A stretch of 64,000 nucleotides of DNA from contig JBEVWC010000002.1 in assembly GCA_040506775.1 (NCBI GenBank), forward strand, positions 558,001 through 622,000, written 5' to 3'. Under the pieces are notes generated by a model that saw only the letters and a program-made list of their open reading frames with translations, had not been told where the DNA came from and did not search any database. The stretch comes from Thiodiazotropha sp040506775. Lineage in GTDB: Bacteria > Pseudomonadota > Gammaproteobacteria > Chromatiales > Chromatiaceae. This document shows positions 35,352 to 45,700 of the stretch, one piece after another. Position numbers and translations under genes: made by a program. How positions within the stretch are numbered: position 1 is the first letter of the stretch; every line of letters starts with the position of its first letter.

Positions 35352-35948
35352 TTAGAACTCGTGAGCCGACTCAAGACAATCCCTCCAGTTGAAGTTCCCG
35401 GGTATATCGGCAATCTTGCGTGCGACCAGATAGCTGTTCAGGTAGCACGTATGGCGAATCATCCAGGGTCGTCGCCAGGAAAAAAGATGGCTTTTGAAAT
35501 CGTAGGAAGTGCCCAGCACCTGGAAACCCGCCCGAACACAGAACAGGGTGGACAGAGCCTCTGTCGTATATCGCCAGTAATCCTGGGGATAGGCATGCAG
35601 TGGGAAGGCATGGTGGGTCTGAACCGCGACGAGCCCGTTCAAACTTAACATTCTGGAAATCTCCTCGACCGCCAGCCAGGGGTACTGGACATGCTCCAGG
35701 GTCGAACAGGAGATCACAATGTCAAACCGGGCCTCACCGGTCAGCTTTGACAGGGAGTGCAGATCACCCACGATATCCACATCTTTCCCGGACTGGAAAT
35801 CAGTCCCCAGGTACTCCCCTGCATGAGGTACCCAGGCTTTGTGCAGAGTACTGCGATTTCTGCGGCTTCTTTTTGTTCCGAGTTCCAGCACCCGGGGTGA
35901 CGGAAGCCTGGAAGCTTCCTCTATAAACGTGATCAGACAATCACTCAT
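35352..35948 (-). CDS. Class I SAM-dependent methyltransferase
   Basis: A 198-residue protein of the Methyltransf_11 type. Motif I is VLELGTKRS (about 19-27) rather than the usual E.G.G.G, followed by DFQSGKDVDIVGDLH and motif II-III SCSTLEHVQYPW. The Tyr/Trp-rich QDYWRYTTEAL is near residue 122. The substrate is unknown; this type often acts on sugar or lipid intermediates. I chose the ATG at 35948 because AGGAA precedes it at good spacing and the domain begins there. The frame is open 55 codons further upstream. Confidence 0.8.
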   Translation of the reverse strand: MSDCLITFIEEASRLPSPRVLELGTKRSRRNRSTLHKAWVPHAGEYLGTDFQSGKDVDIVGDLHSLSKLTGEARFDIVISCSTLEHVQYPWLAVEEISRMLSLNGLVAVQTHHAFPLHAYPQDYWRYTTEALSTLFCVRAGFQVLGTSYDFKSHLFSWRRPWMIRHTCYLNSYLVARKIADIPGNFNWRDCLESAHEF

Positions 35949-36311
35949 GTGCACTTCCTGTGAATTCTTTTGATCCTGTTTGCCTTGCGGTTCCTGCCGT
36001 TCAATCAGCAGAATCTCCAATCGGCAGGAGTAAATGATTATATATCCCCGAGTGTTCACCAGGACAGTTGACGCGTGTGGGCCCGGACCCGCTTGCCATG
36101 GACATAGGTACACTTAGCATGGGGATTCCGGTAGAGTCCCTGGTATTGGGAACCATTCGCAAACAGGCAAGGAGCATTCACCTCACATGATCGCGGTGAA
36201 CCTGTGGGATGCGGGATTGACCCATGCCCTTCAGGACGCCACAGGATGCAGGCGTAAACACCGCGAATCAGTAACCCGACTTAGACCACCGAAATGAACA
36301 AGGTGACCGGA
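35949..36311. other. Intergenic stretch between methyltransferase and rhodanese
   Basis: Divergent upstream region for both genes. It contains AT-rich DNA near 36035-36045 and nothing I can name. A 36-codon plus-strand frame (36187-36297) overlaps the alternative rhodanese start but has no ribosome site. Confidence 0.35.
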
Positions 36312-36758
36312 ATGTACAAACTCGCAATCTTACTGTTCTTCGCATTGCCCAGCGGGCTTCTCCACGCCGAGGATCAGGAACGGGTAATCGAATCCCTGGA
36401 GGCCTATTTCGATTTTGCCGAATACGGTGGCGCAACCATCTTTCCGGAACAGATTCCCGCCGAGGAGTGGAAGAATTTTTATCTCGTGGATGCCCGCAGT
36501 GACTCCCAGTTTGATACGCAGCATATCCCGGGCGCAGTCAACATCGAATGGCGTCAATTGCTCACGCGGCGTGATGAACTGCCGAGAGACAAGCCCGTGC
36601 TGGTCTATTGCAATACCGGAGCCCTCTCATCCCAGGCCGTGTTCGCGCTGCGGGTTGCGGGATACGACAATGTGCGCATACTCCAGGGCGGTATTGAGGC
36701 CTGGTTGCGTAAAGGGGGTTTCGAAGCCTACGCAAGAGCCGTCGAGCCGGCGAAATAA
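36312..36758 (+). CDS. Exported rhodanese-domain protein
   Basis: A 148-residue protein with a signal peptide (about 1-19, cut near LHA-ED) and one rhodanese domain (about 35-145). The active-site loop is VYCNTGALSS, with the catalytic Cys near residue 98; the typical single-domain pattern is C.TG.RS or similar. It may transfer sulfane sulfur in the periplasm. I chose ATG 36312, preceded by AAGG at good spacing; an earlier in-frame ATG at 36294 has no ribosome site. A phosphatase-like gene follows after 23 bases. Confidence 0.88.
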   Translation: MYKLAILLFFALPSGLLHAEDQERVIESLEAYFDFAEYGGATIFPEQIPAEEWKNFYLVDARSDSQFDTQHIPGAVNIEWRQLLTRRDELPRDKPVLVYCNTGALSSQAVFALRVAGYDNVRILQGGIEAWLRKGGFEAYARAVEPAK

Positions 36759-36781
36759 CCTGCCGGGTGTCAAAAGGGAAG

Positions 36782-37108
36782 ATGCAGAATCTTTTGTTCG
36801 TTTGCAGTGAGTGCCGGCTGCGCAGTCCAACGGCAGAAGAGGTTTTCTCACGCTATGAAGGTATCAAGGCACTGGCGGCAGGAACGAATTCAGATGCAGA
36901 GACACCGCTGAGTGGTGATCTGATCGAATGGGCAGATGTCGTCCTGGTCATGGAAAAGTCGCATCGGGACAAGCTGTCCAAAAAATACCAAGCGCTGCTG
37001 AAAGGAAAGAAATTGGTGGTTCTGGACATTCCAGATCATTATCAGCGGATGCAGCCGGAATTGATTCAGTTGCTTCGAGCGAGGGTATCGAGACACGTTC
37101 AGCTGTGA
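36782..37108 (+). CDS. Low-molecular-weight phosphatase-like protein
   Basis: A 108-residue protein of the small phosphatase group (COG4551-like). The P-loop is FVCSECRLRSPTAEE, which keeps C-x5-R and the SPTAE motif; the middle residue is Cys rather than the more usual Asn. The conserved acidic DIPDHY is near residue 83. The usual length is about 105-110. The ATG at 36782 has AGGG just upstream; an in-frame GTG at 36767 is less likely. It may be co-transcribed with the rhodanese. Real substrate is unknown, and arsenate reductase-like function is possible but not shown. Confidence 0.8.
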   Translation: MQNLLFVCSECRLRSPTAEEVFSRYEGIKALAAGTNSDAETPLSGDLIEWADVVLVMEKSHRDKLSKKYQALLKGKKLVVLDIPDHYQRMQPELIQLLRARVSRHVQL

Positions 37109-37188
37109 TTCCACTGCTGACCAGAATGCAGCCTGTGAAGACCGGCGCTCTGGCAGTTGCTGGCGATCTATATCTTCGGATCCTTACT

Positions 37189-37217
37189 CTCGTTCCCACG
37201 CTCTGCGTGGGAACGAG
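37189..37217. repeat. Palindrome family copy 3 (CTCGTTCCCACGC...GCGTGGGAACGAG)
   Basis: The best copy: a 13-pair perfect stem around a TCT loop. It lies between the convergent ends of the phosphatase-like gene and recD. It has no T tail on either strand. Confidence 0.8.
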
Positions 37218-37261
37218 GTATCGATCACCTCAAAAGCCGGCCATCATCGACTCACGCCGAC

Positions 37262-39154
37262 TCATTGATCAGATCGGACCTTTGGGTGGGGATGCGCTTC
37301 CGTGATTCGAAGCCGGTCCCGCAACCCGCTCACACGTCGCATCGGACGCCCGATCGTCGTTTTCAACACAGCTTCCGGACCCATCAGGGAGAACCGCGAT
37401 TTTGCCCGGGTGATCGCGGTATAGAGCAGTTCCCGGCAGAGCACCGGGCTGTCCCGGTCCGGGAGAATCAGGAGTACATGCCCGTATTCCGAACCCTGAC
37501 TCTTATGGACTGTCAAGGCATACACGGTCTCACAATGGGGCAGGCGTGAAGGGTTGACCCAGCGCAGGGTCTGATCGGCGCCGAGGAAGGCCACGCTCAA
37601 CATATCGGCCTGCTCCGGGTGCGGCAATACCAGGCCCATTTCGCCGTTATACAGATTGAGTTGGTAGTCGTTGCGGGTGATCATGACGGGGCGTCCCGGA
37701 TACCAGGTCTGGTGAGCGGGTATCCGGCCCGTTTCGCTGAGCCGACGTGTGATCTGCCGGTTGAGAGCCAAAACACCATTGGGTCCATCCCGCAAGGCGC
37801 ACAGCACACGAAACTCGTACAACTTGCTGAACAGCTGCGCGATCGGCATGCCCGCATCGATCATCTCCGCCAATTCGCTGAAATGCACCACCGCCCGTTC
37901 AACCGCCCTGGACTGTCTGGTTAGCCAGGCCAGATCACCGGCCTCATCCGCATGCTCCAATTGTCTGCAGGCCCCATCCATGTCCCCCCGGTTGACCGCC
38001 TGTGCCAGTTGGCCGATGCCACTCTGATCACTGAATCGATAGCTCTTGCGCAATACCACCACATGATCACTCAGGCGGTTGTTCGATTGCCCGGACGGTT
38101 CGATCGTCTCCCCGGTGACGGCTTCGAGTTCCCGGGCAAACGTCTCTTGTGGCCCATCGCAGCCCTCGCAAAGGTCGCCGAGTATGGCGCCCGCCTCCAC
38201 CGAGGCCAACTGGTGATGATCACCGAGCAGGATCAGGCGTGCATGGTCCGGCAGAGCCTCCATCAGTTTCGCCATCAACGCCACATCAACCATGGAGGCC
38301 TCGTCGAGAATCAGCAGATCCAATGGTAAAGGGCGTCGCCGGTGATAACGGAATCCGGTCCCCTGGGACTGCACACCCAGCAGTCGATGCAGGGTGGATG
38401 CGGTTTCCGGGAGGTCATCGATCTGCGCCTGGGTGAGCGGCAGACGACTCTTGGCAACACCGATGGACTGCTGTAGACGGGCCGCCGCCATACCGGTGGG
38501 CGCCGCCAGGGCAATCCGCAGATGTTCGCCGCCGGGCTGCTGTCTGAGCAAGGCAAGCAGTCGTACCACGGTGGTGGTCTTGCCGGTGCCCGGTCCACCC
38601 GAGATCACCGTAAAAGGGTGCAGAACCGCGCTCGCGGCCGCGAGTTTCTGCCCATCCGGCGCCGACTCGGAAGTCGCTGGGAACAATCTGTCGAGAGCGT
38701 CTTTCAGCTGCTTTCGATCCACAACGTCCGAGGGTTGCCGGGCACGACTGAGCAGCGCATCTGCCAGTTGCTGTTCATAGCGCCAGTAGCGGTGCAGGTA
38801 GAGCCGGTTTCGATGATCCAGGATCAACGGTTGAAATTCCCCCGGCCGGCCCACCACGCCGCTTGCCAGCAATACCTCGCACCAGGTTTCCAGCGCCGGG
38901 GTATTTAACGACATCTCTCCCGAGGCTTCGAATGTCTGCCCGGACGCCTCCTCCAGATCGAGACACAGGTGACCCTCCCGGGTTGCCAGACTGGTCAGGG
39001 CAACGCCCAGCGCGAGTTCCATGGCAGGACGAACGGCTTCCGTCATGAGAAAATTCGCCAGGTAGAGATCCACCGCATTGAACTCCGCGCAGGCACGCAG
39101 CCGCATTGTCAGGTCGTGGTTCAATGGCAGAATACTTGCGTGATCCGCGGTCAT
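37262..39154 (-). CDS. recD: Exodeoxyribonuclease V alpha subunit
   Basis: RecD is the 5'-3' helicase subunit of RecBCD. The 630 residues have Walker A GGPGTGKTTTVVRLL (near 180-188), DEASMVD, GDHHQLASVEAGAILGDL and the C-terminal VYALTVHKSQGSEYGHV and YTAITRAK helicase motifs. The ATG overlaps the recB stop in ATGA, so it is translated together with recB. It is last in the recC-recB-recD run and converges on the phosphatase-like gene. Confidence 0.96.
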   Translation of the reverse strand: MTADHASILPLNHDLTMRLRACAEFNAVDLYLANFLMTEAVRPAMELALGVALTSLATREGHLCLDLEEASGQTFEASGEMSLNTPALETWCEVLLASGVVGRPGEFQPLILDHRNRLYLHRYWRYEQQLADALLSRARQPSDVVDRKQLKDALDRLFPATSESAPDGQKLAAASAVLHPFTVISGGPGTGKTTTVVRLLALLRQQPGGEHLRIALAAPTGMAAARLQQSIGVAKSRLPLTQAQIDDLPETASTLHRLLGVQSQGTGFRYHRRRPLPLDLLILDEASMVDVALMAKLMEALPDHARLILLGDHHQLASVEAGAILGDLCEGCDGPQETFARELEAVTGETIEPSGQSNNRLSDHVVVLRKSYRFSDQSGIGQLAQAVNRGDMDGACRQLEHADEAGDLAWLTRQSRAVERAVVHFSELAEMIDAGMPIAQLFSKLYEFRVLCALRDGPNGVLALNRQITRRLSETGRIPAHQTWYPGRPVMITRNDYQLNLYNGEMGLVLPHPEQADMLSVAFLGADQTLRWVNPSRLPHCETVYALTVHKSQGSEYGHVLLILPDRDSPVLCRELLYTAITRAKSRFSLMGPEAVLKTTIGRPMRRVSGLRDRLRITEAHPHPKVRSDQ

Positions 39155-42100
39155 TTCAAGTCCCCTTCGAGCATCCGGTCCAAGGCGTCGATAAACGCCC
39201 CGGGGGGACGTTCGGACACGATACCAAGGGGTTGTCGGTTGCCGGGATGCATGCCTCTGAGAAACAGATAGAACACGCCCCCAATATGCCGATCGTAATG
39301 GTAATCGGGCAGCCGCTGTTTCAGATAACGATGCAGCGCCAGGGTGTAGAGCACGTACTGCAGGGTGTAGTGGTGATCGACCATGGCCCGGGTCAGGGCC
39401 TGGGGATGATAATCCTGCACATCCGTGCCAAGCCAGTTCGATTTGTAGTCCGCCAGATAGAAACGCCCATCGGACTCGAAGATCAGATCAATGAATCCTT
39501 TGACGTAACCATCGATGCTGCTCACTCGGGTTCGCTCGAGTCCCTCGAGCAGGGCCGGCGTCTGACTGAACCGGTGCTGTTCGGCCAGGGTACGAATCTG
39601 ATGCGGCTGGAAGGCATTTACCGGAAAGTGAAATCCCATCTCGTTGCGCCGCTGCCGATTGTCGATATCCTCCAGTTTCATACCCTGTTCATTGAGCGGT
39701 GTCTGCAATACCTGCTCGATCCAGTTCGCAACCACCGCTGACCAGCGCAGATCGATACCATGCAGCGCGAGCTGCTCATCCACCAACTGATTCAACCCGG
39801 AACGCTCCTGATGAGTGAAATCGAGGACCTCCAGGATCGCATGCAGACAACTGCCGGGGCCTGATCCACGGGGAAAACCGTGCGCATCCCAGCGTTCCTC
39901 CTGGAACTTCGGAGGTTCAGGATCCTCGCTGTACTGATCATGATCCGGCAAGTCTTCCGAGAGCCCCGCAATCAATGAGGAGAAGCTGACCACCTGGCGA
40001 TAGGGCCAGTGGGTGAAGCGGGCCTCGCGCGCCTGAGCCAGCGGCTGAGGCATCTCCCATGACGGTTGGATGTGTGACGAATCAGAGGGCAGTGGATGCC
40101 AGGCGATACTACCCCCGGAGCGCTTGCACAACTGATCCAGCCTGTTGATATCGTCCTCTGGGTTAACTGTGCCGGCCAGTTTCAGCCACTCATCCAACCC
40201 CTCACCCTCCAGAGCCTGATCACCCCGATGTATCAGACGGCAGAGTGCGGAGAGATGGTTTCGTTTAGCTAATCCCCAGGGAAGATAACAACGGTAGCGG
40301 GCGCGGGTCACTCCCACGTAGAGCAATCTCAGACTTTCCGCCAGGTCTTCCCCCTTACGATAGGCCAGGTTACGCGGTGTCATTTCGCTTCCCAGGTCGA
40401 GCACCGCAGCATCCCGGTGATTCGGGTCATGAAACAGGAAAGGTGGCTTGTGATCCCGTATCGCGACCTCATCCCACAAAAACGGGCAGAACACGATGCC
40501 GTACTCCAGCCCTTTACTGTGGTGCAGGGTCTCGATGCGCACCCAATGACCGTCGCTCTCCAGGCGTAACAGGTGTTCATCCGAACTGTCCCCGCTCAAG
40601 CGCTGGCGGCGATACCAGGCAAGCAGGCCCTCCATTCCGGGCTGTTGCGCACGGTCCTGTTGCTGGAGGAGTTCCATCAGGTGATACAGATTGGTCAGGC
40701 GACGTTCACCGTCGGTGTAGGCCAGTAACCGGTTTTCAACCCCGAAACGCTGCAGCAAGCCACGGAACATGACGATGAAACCCTGGCTTGACCAGATTTG
40801 ATGGTGCTCGAAGAACTGTTGAATGATTCTGCTCTGGGATGATTCATCCGTATTGAGCGCATCGATGGCTTCCCCGTTCCAACCCAGCAGTGCAGTTGCC
40901 AGTGCGGTACGCACCAGGGCTTCTCGATGCGGTTCCCGGATCGCCAGCAGCACCCGTTCCAGCGCCTCGGCCTCCGGGGTGTCATAGACGCTGCATTGGG
41001 AACTGCTGACACTGAAAACCCCGCGATCGCGCAACGCCCTGGCCAACAGATCCCCCTGTCGGTGGGTGCGCACCAGCACGGCAATATCGCTGCCCCGTAT
41101 GGGCCGACCTCCGATACGCAGCGGAGTGGCGGATGTGCCGGACAAGAGCTTTACGATCTCTGCGGCGGTGGCATCTGCCACGGCCTGGCGAACATCGATG
41201 ATCGACTCCTGGGCGGCTCCTGCGAGGTGCCAGATCTGCAAGGCAGCACCCTCAAGTCCCGTGACCTCTGCATTTGAACCCCCCCCCTCAGGCGGAGGGC
41301 TGACCGGATGGAACGGAATACGCATGTCGAAAAAGGGGCTGTAAGAGAATTCAAACAGACTATTCACCGCCCGAATCATGGCCGGAGTGGAGCGCCAGTT
41401 GACCGCCAGTGAATGATGACGCGTCGCAGGATGCTCCCGGGCGCGCAGATAGGTATAGATATCCGCGCCGCGAAAGCTGTAGATCGCCTGCTTGGGATCG
41501 CCGACAAGAAACACTGCATCGGGATCATCGCCGTAAATCGACTGAATGATCTCGTACTGCACGGGGTCGGTATCCTGGAATTCGTCCACCAGGGCAACCG
41601 GGTAGCGTTTGCGCAGCAATCGAGCCAGGACTGCACCGGTATCCTTTCGCAGGGCCTCGGAGAGTTGCAGCAGCAGGTCATCGTAGGACCACTCCCTGGC
41701 CTGCTTTTGACGCTTTGGCAATTCGTTCTGCAGATAGTCGTAAGCGCGCCTCAGCAGGTCCGAGCAGGCACCGTCCATGGCCTTCTGACAGGCCCGTTTG
41801 AGCTCGAGCAGTGTTTCCATCTCACTGAAAAACGGATGCTCGGGTGGCATCATGCCGGGTTTTACCGCACTCCGCAGATATTCATCGGTAAAGCGATCCG
41901 CTTTATCGAACGGCGCCTCGCAGGGTTCGCCAATCAACCACTGATCCATCTCCACGCACCACTTGGCTAGATGTCGCTTTTGATACTTGCGGCCATCCAG
42001 AACCCGGGTGTCACCGAGTTTTGTCTCGATCAAACTCCGCTCGCGGGTCCACAGGGTGTGGAGTTCTTCCTGTTTTACCCGTATCTGCTGCTTGAGTGCC

Positions 42101-42708
42101 TCGAATTCGTCAGGCCAGGCCTCCGCCTGAACCTCGAGATAGGGTTTGCCCAGGGCCGGTCTGAGTAAGTGCAGCAGGCCGTCAGGACTCGAAAATTTGT
42201 GCAACAGGGATTGCAGCAGATCTACCGGCAGGCCGTTGATCGCAAGCCGCCAGAAATCGTCCATGACCTGAAGTTGTCGCTCGTTCAGATCGGCTACCAG
42301 TTCACTCCGAAACGCCTGTCCGGACTCGAAGGCATAATCGGTAAGCACCCGCTGGCAAAATCCGTGAATCGTGTGGATGGCTGCCTGGTCGAAGTTGGCC
42401 AGAGCCAGATCGAGACGGCGTTTCGCTGCATCGGGATCCTTGTGTTTGTTAAGCTGATCGCGCAACAGCGGGTCGTCGGTCTCAGCATTTTCGAACACCT
42501 GGCGGGCGCTCAGCAGGCGCTGACGGATACGTGTCTTCAACTCCGCAGTCGCGGCGTTGGTATAGGTCATCACCAGAATCGATTCCGGGTCCAGACCCTG
42601 CTCCAGCAACAATCGCAGGTAGATACTGGTCAGGGCATAGGTCTTGCCTGTGCCGGCGCTGGCCTCCACCAGGTTGAGGCCCTGCAGGGGTATGCTCTCG
42701 ATCTTCAT
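39151..42708 (-). CDS. recB: Exodeoxyribonuclease V beta subunit
   Basis: A 1185-residue UvrD-like helicase with a C-terminal nuclease. Walker A is ASAGTGKT (about 16-23), DEFQDTDP is present, then GDPKQAIYSFRGAD and the helicase motifs V and VI (HHSKGLEYGIVF, LLYVGVTRAR). The nuclease catalytic motif GFIDLIFESDG then LADYKSNWLG lies near residue 1075-1096. The start at ATG 42708 overlaps the recC stop in ATGA. Confidence 0.96.
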   Translation of the reverse strand: MKIESIPLQGLNLVEASAGTGKTYALTSIYLRLLLEQGLDPESILVMTYTNAATAELKTRIRQRLLSARQVFENAETDDPLLRDQLNKHKDPDAAKRRLDLALANFDQAAIHTIHGFCQRVLTDYAFESGQAFRSELVADLNERQLQVMDDFWRLAINGLPVDLLQSLLHKFSSPDGLLHLLRPALGKPYLEVQAEAWPDEFEALKQQIRVKQEELHTLWTRERSLIETKLGDTRVLDGRKYQKRHLAKWCVEMDQWLIGEPCEAPFDKADRFTDEYLRSAVKPGMMPPEHPFFSEMETLLELKRACQKAMDGACSDLLRRAYDYLQNELPKRQKQAREWSYDDLLLQLSEALRKDTGAVLARLLRKRYPVALVDEFQDTDPVQYEIIQSIYGDDPDAVFLVGDPKQAIYSFRGADIYTYLRAREHPATRHHSLAVNWRSTPAMIRAVNSLFEFSYSPFFDMRIPFHPVSPPPEGGGSNAEVTGLEGAALQIWHLAGAAQESIIDVRQAVADATAAEIVKLLSGTSATPLRIGGRPIRGSDIAVLVRTHRQGDLLARALRDRGVFSVSSSQCSVYDTPEAEALERVLLAIREPHREALVRTALATALLGWNGEAIDALNTDESSQSRIIQQFFEHHQIWSSQGFIVMFRGLLQRFGVENRLLAYTDGERRLTNLYHLMELLQQQDRAQQPGMEGLLAWYRRQRLSGDSSDEHLLRLESDGHWVRIETLHHSKGLEYGIVFCPFLWDEVAIRDHKPPFLFHDPNHRDAAVLDLGSEMTPRNLAYRKGEDLAESLRLLYVGVTRARYRCYLPWGLAKRNHLSALCRLIHRGDQALEGEGLDEWLKLAGTVNPEDDINRLDQLCKRSGGSIAWHPLPSDSSHIQPSWEMPQPLAQAREARFTHWPYRQVVSFSSLIAGLSEDLPDHDQYSEDPEPPKFQEERWDAHGFPRGSGPGSCLHAILEVLDFTHQERSGLNQLVDEQLALHGIDLRWSAVVANWIEQVLQTPLNEQGMKLEDIDNRQRRNEMGFHFPVNAFQPHQIRTLAEQHRFSQTPALLEGLERTRVSSIDGYVKGFIDLIFESDGRFYLADYKSNWLGTDVQDYHPQALTRAMVDHHYTLQYVLYTLALHRYLKQRLPDYHYDRHIGGVFYLFLRGMHPGNRQPLGIVSERPPGAFIDALDRMLEGDLK

Positions 42709-45700
42709 GCCCCCTCCCACTCCAGATGTTCGAGCAGCGGCCCCATGACCTGACGACTTATCTGCATGAAATCAGGGTCCGGTGCGGGACGCTGGGGAAA
42801 CAACAGCTGCATATAGGGCTTGTCCACATCCCCTGCCTGACGCTCGCTTCCAAACCAGGTTTTCTGGGCCGCCTTGAGCGCCTTGTCCTCATTCCCGGCA
42901 TCCAGCTGCTGCATGTATGTCATCGCGCTGCGGGGAGAAAACAGGGTGGGTGCTTTGAGACCCTGTCGGTAGAGATCGAACAACGCTTCGAGCACCTCCA
43001 GAGGTTGGGTTACCGGATGGAAGCGACCCATGTTGGTCGGACTGATCAGCTGGGTTTGGAGGCCGGCGCCCTGGGGTTTGAGTGCGTTCAACAGCAGATG
43101 GCGGATCCAGTGCCCCAGCAGGTGAAAGGCACTGAAATTACCGCTGGTGTATGCCAACAGCCCGCTCTGGTAGATCCGCTCGATCTGGCCCTGCAATACC
43201 CCGTGCTGCAGCTGTAACTGCACAACCAACGGCATCTCCGAGGCCTGCGTGAGCAACGGCCTCACCCGGTCCGCCAGGGCCTCGGCATTTCGCAGGATCG
43301 CCTGGGCGTACAGAGTTCCCACATCTCCGTAGGGTAGCCAGCCGCGCGCCTCGTAGCGGGCGATCAGATCCTCCCCGCTGTGCCCCTCCAGCAAGGCATC
43401 AACCCAGACGTCACCCCAGTTCACATCCTGAAACGGCTCAAGTTCGAAATTTTCCCGTGCCTGGGGCATCCACACCAGGGATTCGAGGGACATCCCCAGA
43501 CGCTGTTGGACAAAGCTGCGTTGCGGATTCTCGAAATATGCGATCAACCGATCGAGTTCTACAACTGGATCGATGCACCCATCGGGCAGGACACCCGGCA
43601 CCAGTGACGCCTCACGATTCTGACCATATCCCAGATTCATCGCGGCCTCTCGCATGTGCGGGTCGTAACTGAAGCGTTGCGGATCATTCTGAAAATAGGC
43701 CGGGGAAAAGGGTTGCAGGGGATGGGCGCAGGTGATGGCCTCCAGTCCGGACTCACCCAGCATGCGCTGCAGGCAGTCCTGTAACTCATCGACCACCACC
43801 GAGGGAGGCTTGATGCTGTTGTCCCGTTGATCAAACCCCTGGTAAATGATCAGCAGACGCTCCCGTACCGACATCAGGGTCTCAAGAAACAGGTATCGAT
43901 CGTCCATGCGCCGTGAACGATCGCCAAAGCGAAACGTGTCATGCATCAGGTCGAATCCCAGGGATTCGTTGCCCCGCGGGAAGACCCCATCGTTCAACCC
44001 AATCAAAACCACCACGCGAAATGGCAGACTGCGCATCGGCGCCAGAGCACACAGATTGACCCCACCGCCCAAAAATCCCCGGATCTGGGTCTGGTCGAAC
44101 AGTTCAGACAGGCGTTGCCGGATTACCGGCAATGGGATGGTCGCTGGGTAGTTCGCCAGGGTCATCTCCTCTGACAACTGGCGGATTGCATCATGGATCG
44201 GCAGCAGTGACTGCTGGGTCTCCGGGTCACTCGCAAAACAGTCCTGCAGGATACCCGTCAACAGGACCAGCCAGCCCGACGGGTTGCGTGCCTGCCCCAG
44301 ACTCCGCTCCAGGTCGAACAGAGTGTCACAGAACGACAACAGGCCATTCAGACACGCCAGGCTCGAACCCTCGGCCGCGTCTAACGGGTAGACGCCCTGC
44401 CAAAGGGACTCGGTATCCCCGGGCATCATGTAGCCGAGCAGCAGTTGCCGGATTCCGGACTGCCAGGTGTTATGTTCATCGGCGGGCAACCCCTGTTGCA
44501 CCTTGTCGCGTCCGTCCCGCCCCCAGCGGACTGCAGCCGTTTTGAGCCAGGGTTGCAGAACCAACAGACAGGCATCATCCAGGTTGAAGCGGGTACGGAT
44601 CGCGGGAATTTCCAACAGATGCAAAAACTCATCCACACCGTAGCGGGAGTCCGGCAATGCGAGCAGTTCAAGAAACGCAGCCGCCAGGGGACTGGCCTGT
44701 CCAAGACGGGTGTCGCTGATTCGAAAGGGGATGCGGGGACGACCGCCCGGGGCACCGAAAACCGCTTCCATCAAGGGTGCGTATCGATCGATATCCGGAG
44801 TCATGACGAGTATCTCATCCGGTCTGAGATCCGCCACGTGGTCCAGGGCATCGAGCAGCAGATCGTAGAGCACCTCCACTTCGCGCATCGGGCTATGGCA
44901 CAGGTGCAGGCCGATCGACGCATCTGCCGATGCTCCCGGTAGCGGCATTTCCAGGTTGACGATCTGCTGTTGCAGGCGCTGCAGAAGGGTTGCGTCGGAG
45001 CCGGTTTCGAACAGCTCCTCACCCCCAGGATTCATCTCATTGATCGCGGCAAAGAAGTCACGCCCCTGACGCCCCAGCGTCGCCAGCAGCGGATGCCCCA
45101 GGTCCAGATACAGGGCCTCGCTGCCACCCTTCAGGGCACGACGGGCCTGTTCGGATTCGCTCAGGATGTCCGCCCAGTGCTGGGCGCAGGGATTGAGCAG
45201 GAACAGATGCACCTCGGTCCACTCAGACAACTGCCGAAGAATCTCCAGGTAACCCGGGGACAAGGTGGGTACGCCGAAGATGCAGACCCTCTCCGGTAAC
45301 CCGGCGGGTGCTCCATCCCCCTGCGCCAGCGCCAGGCATTGCTGCTGCAGGGTTACCCAATGTACGGGCACATCCGCGAAAAGCTCACGCCAGAGCGTAG
45401 CCTGCCAGTGATCACCCGGCTGCGCAGTACGACCCTCCTGCCAGGCAAGAATCCAGTCCGGCCGGTAGAGTAGATAACGGTCAAAGAGTTTTGCCAGCTG
45501 TTGCGCCAGCTGAAATCCCTGCTCCTCCCCGTTCCCCGCCAGGTAGGCGGCCAGATCGGCAAACAGGGGCTGTTGCACAAGGTGCGGTAACCTGGCGTGG
45601 ATACGCCAGCTCAGTACGTCGGGTCGGTATCGATCCTGATCCGGCGCATCCGGCAGCCATTGGTAAAACAGCTGCCAGATGAATGCCGCAGGCTGAGGAA

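Noticed and set aside
36187..36297. A 36-codon frame whose stop overlaps an upstream rhodanese ATG
   Set aside because: No ribosome site; the overlap is with the less likely rhodanese start, so the coupling argument is weak.
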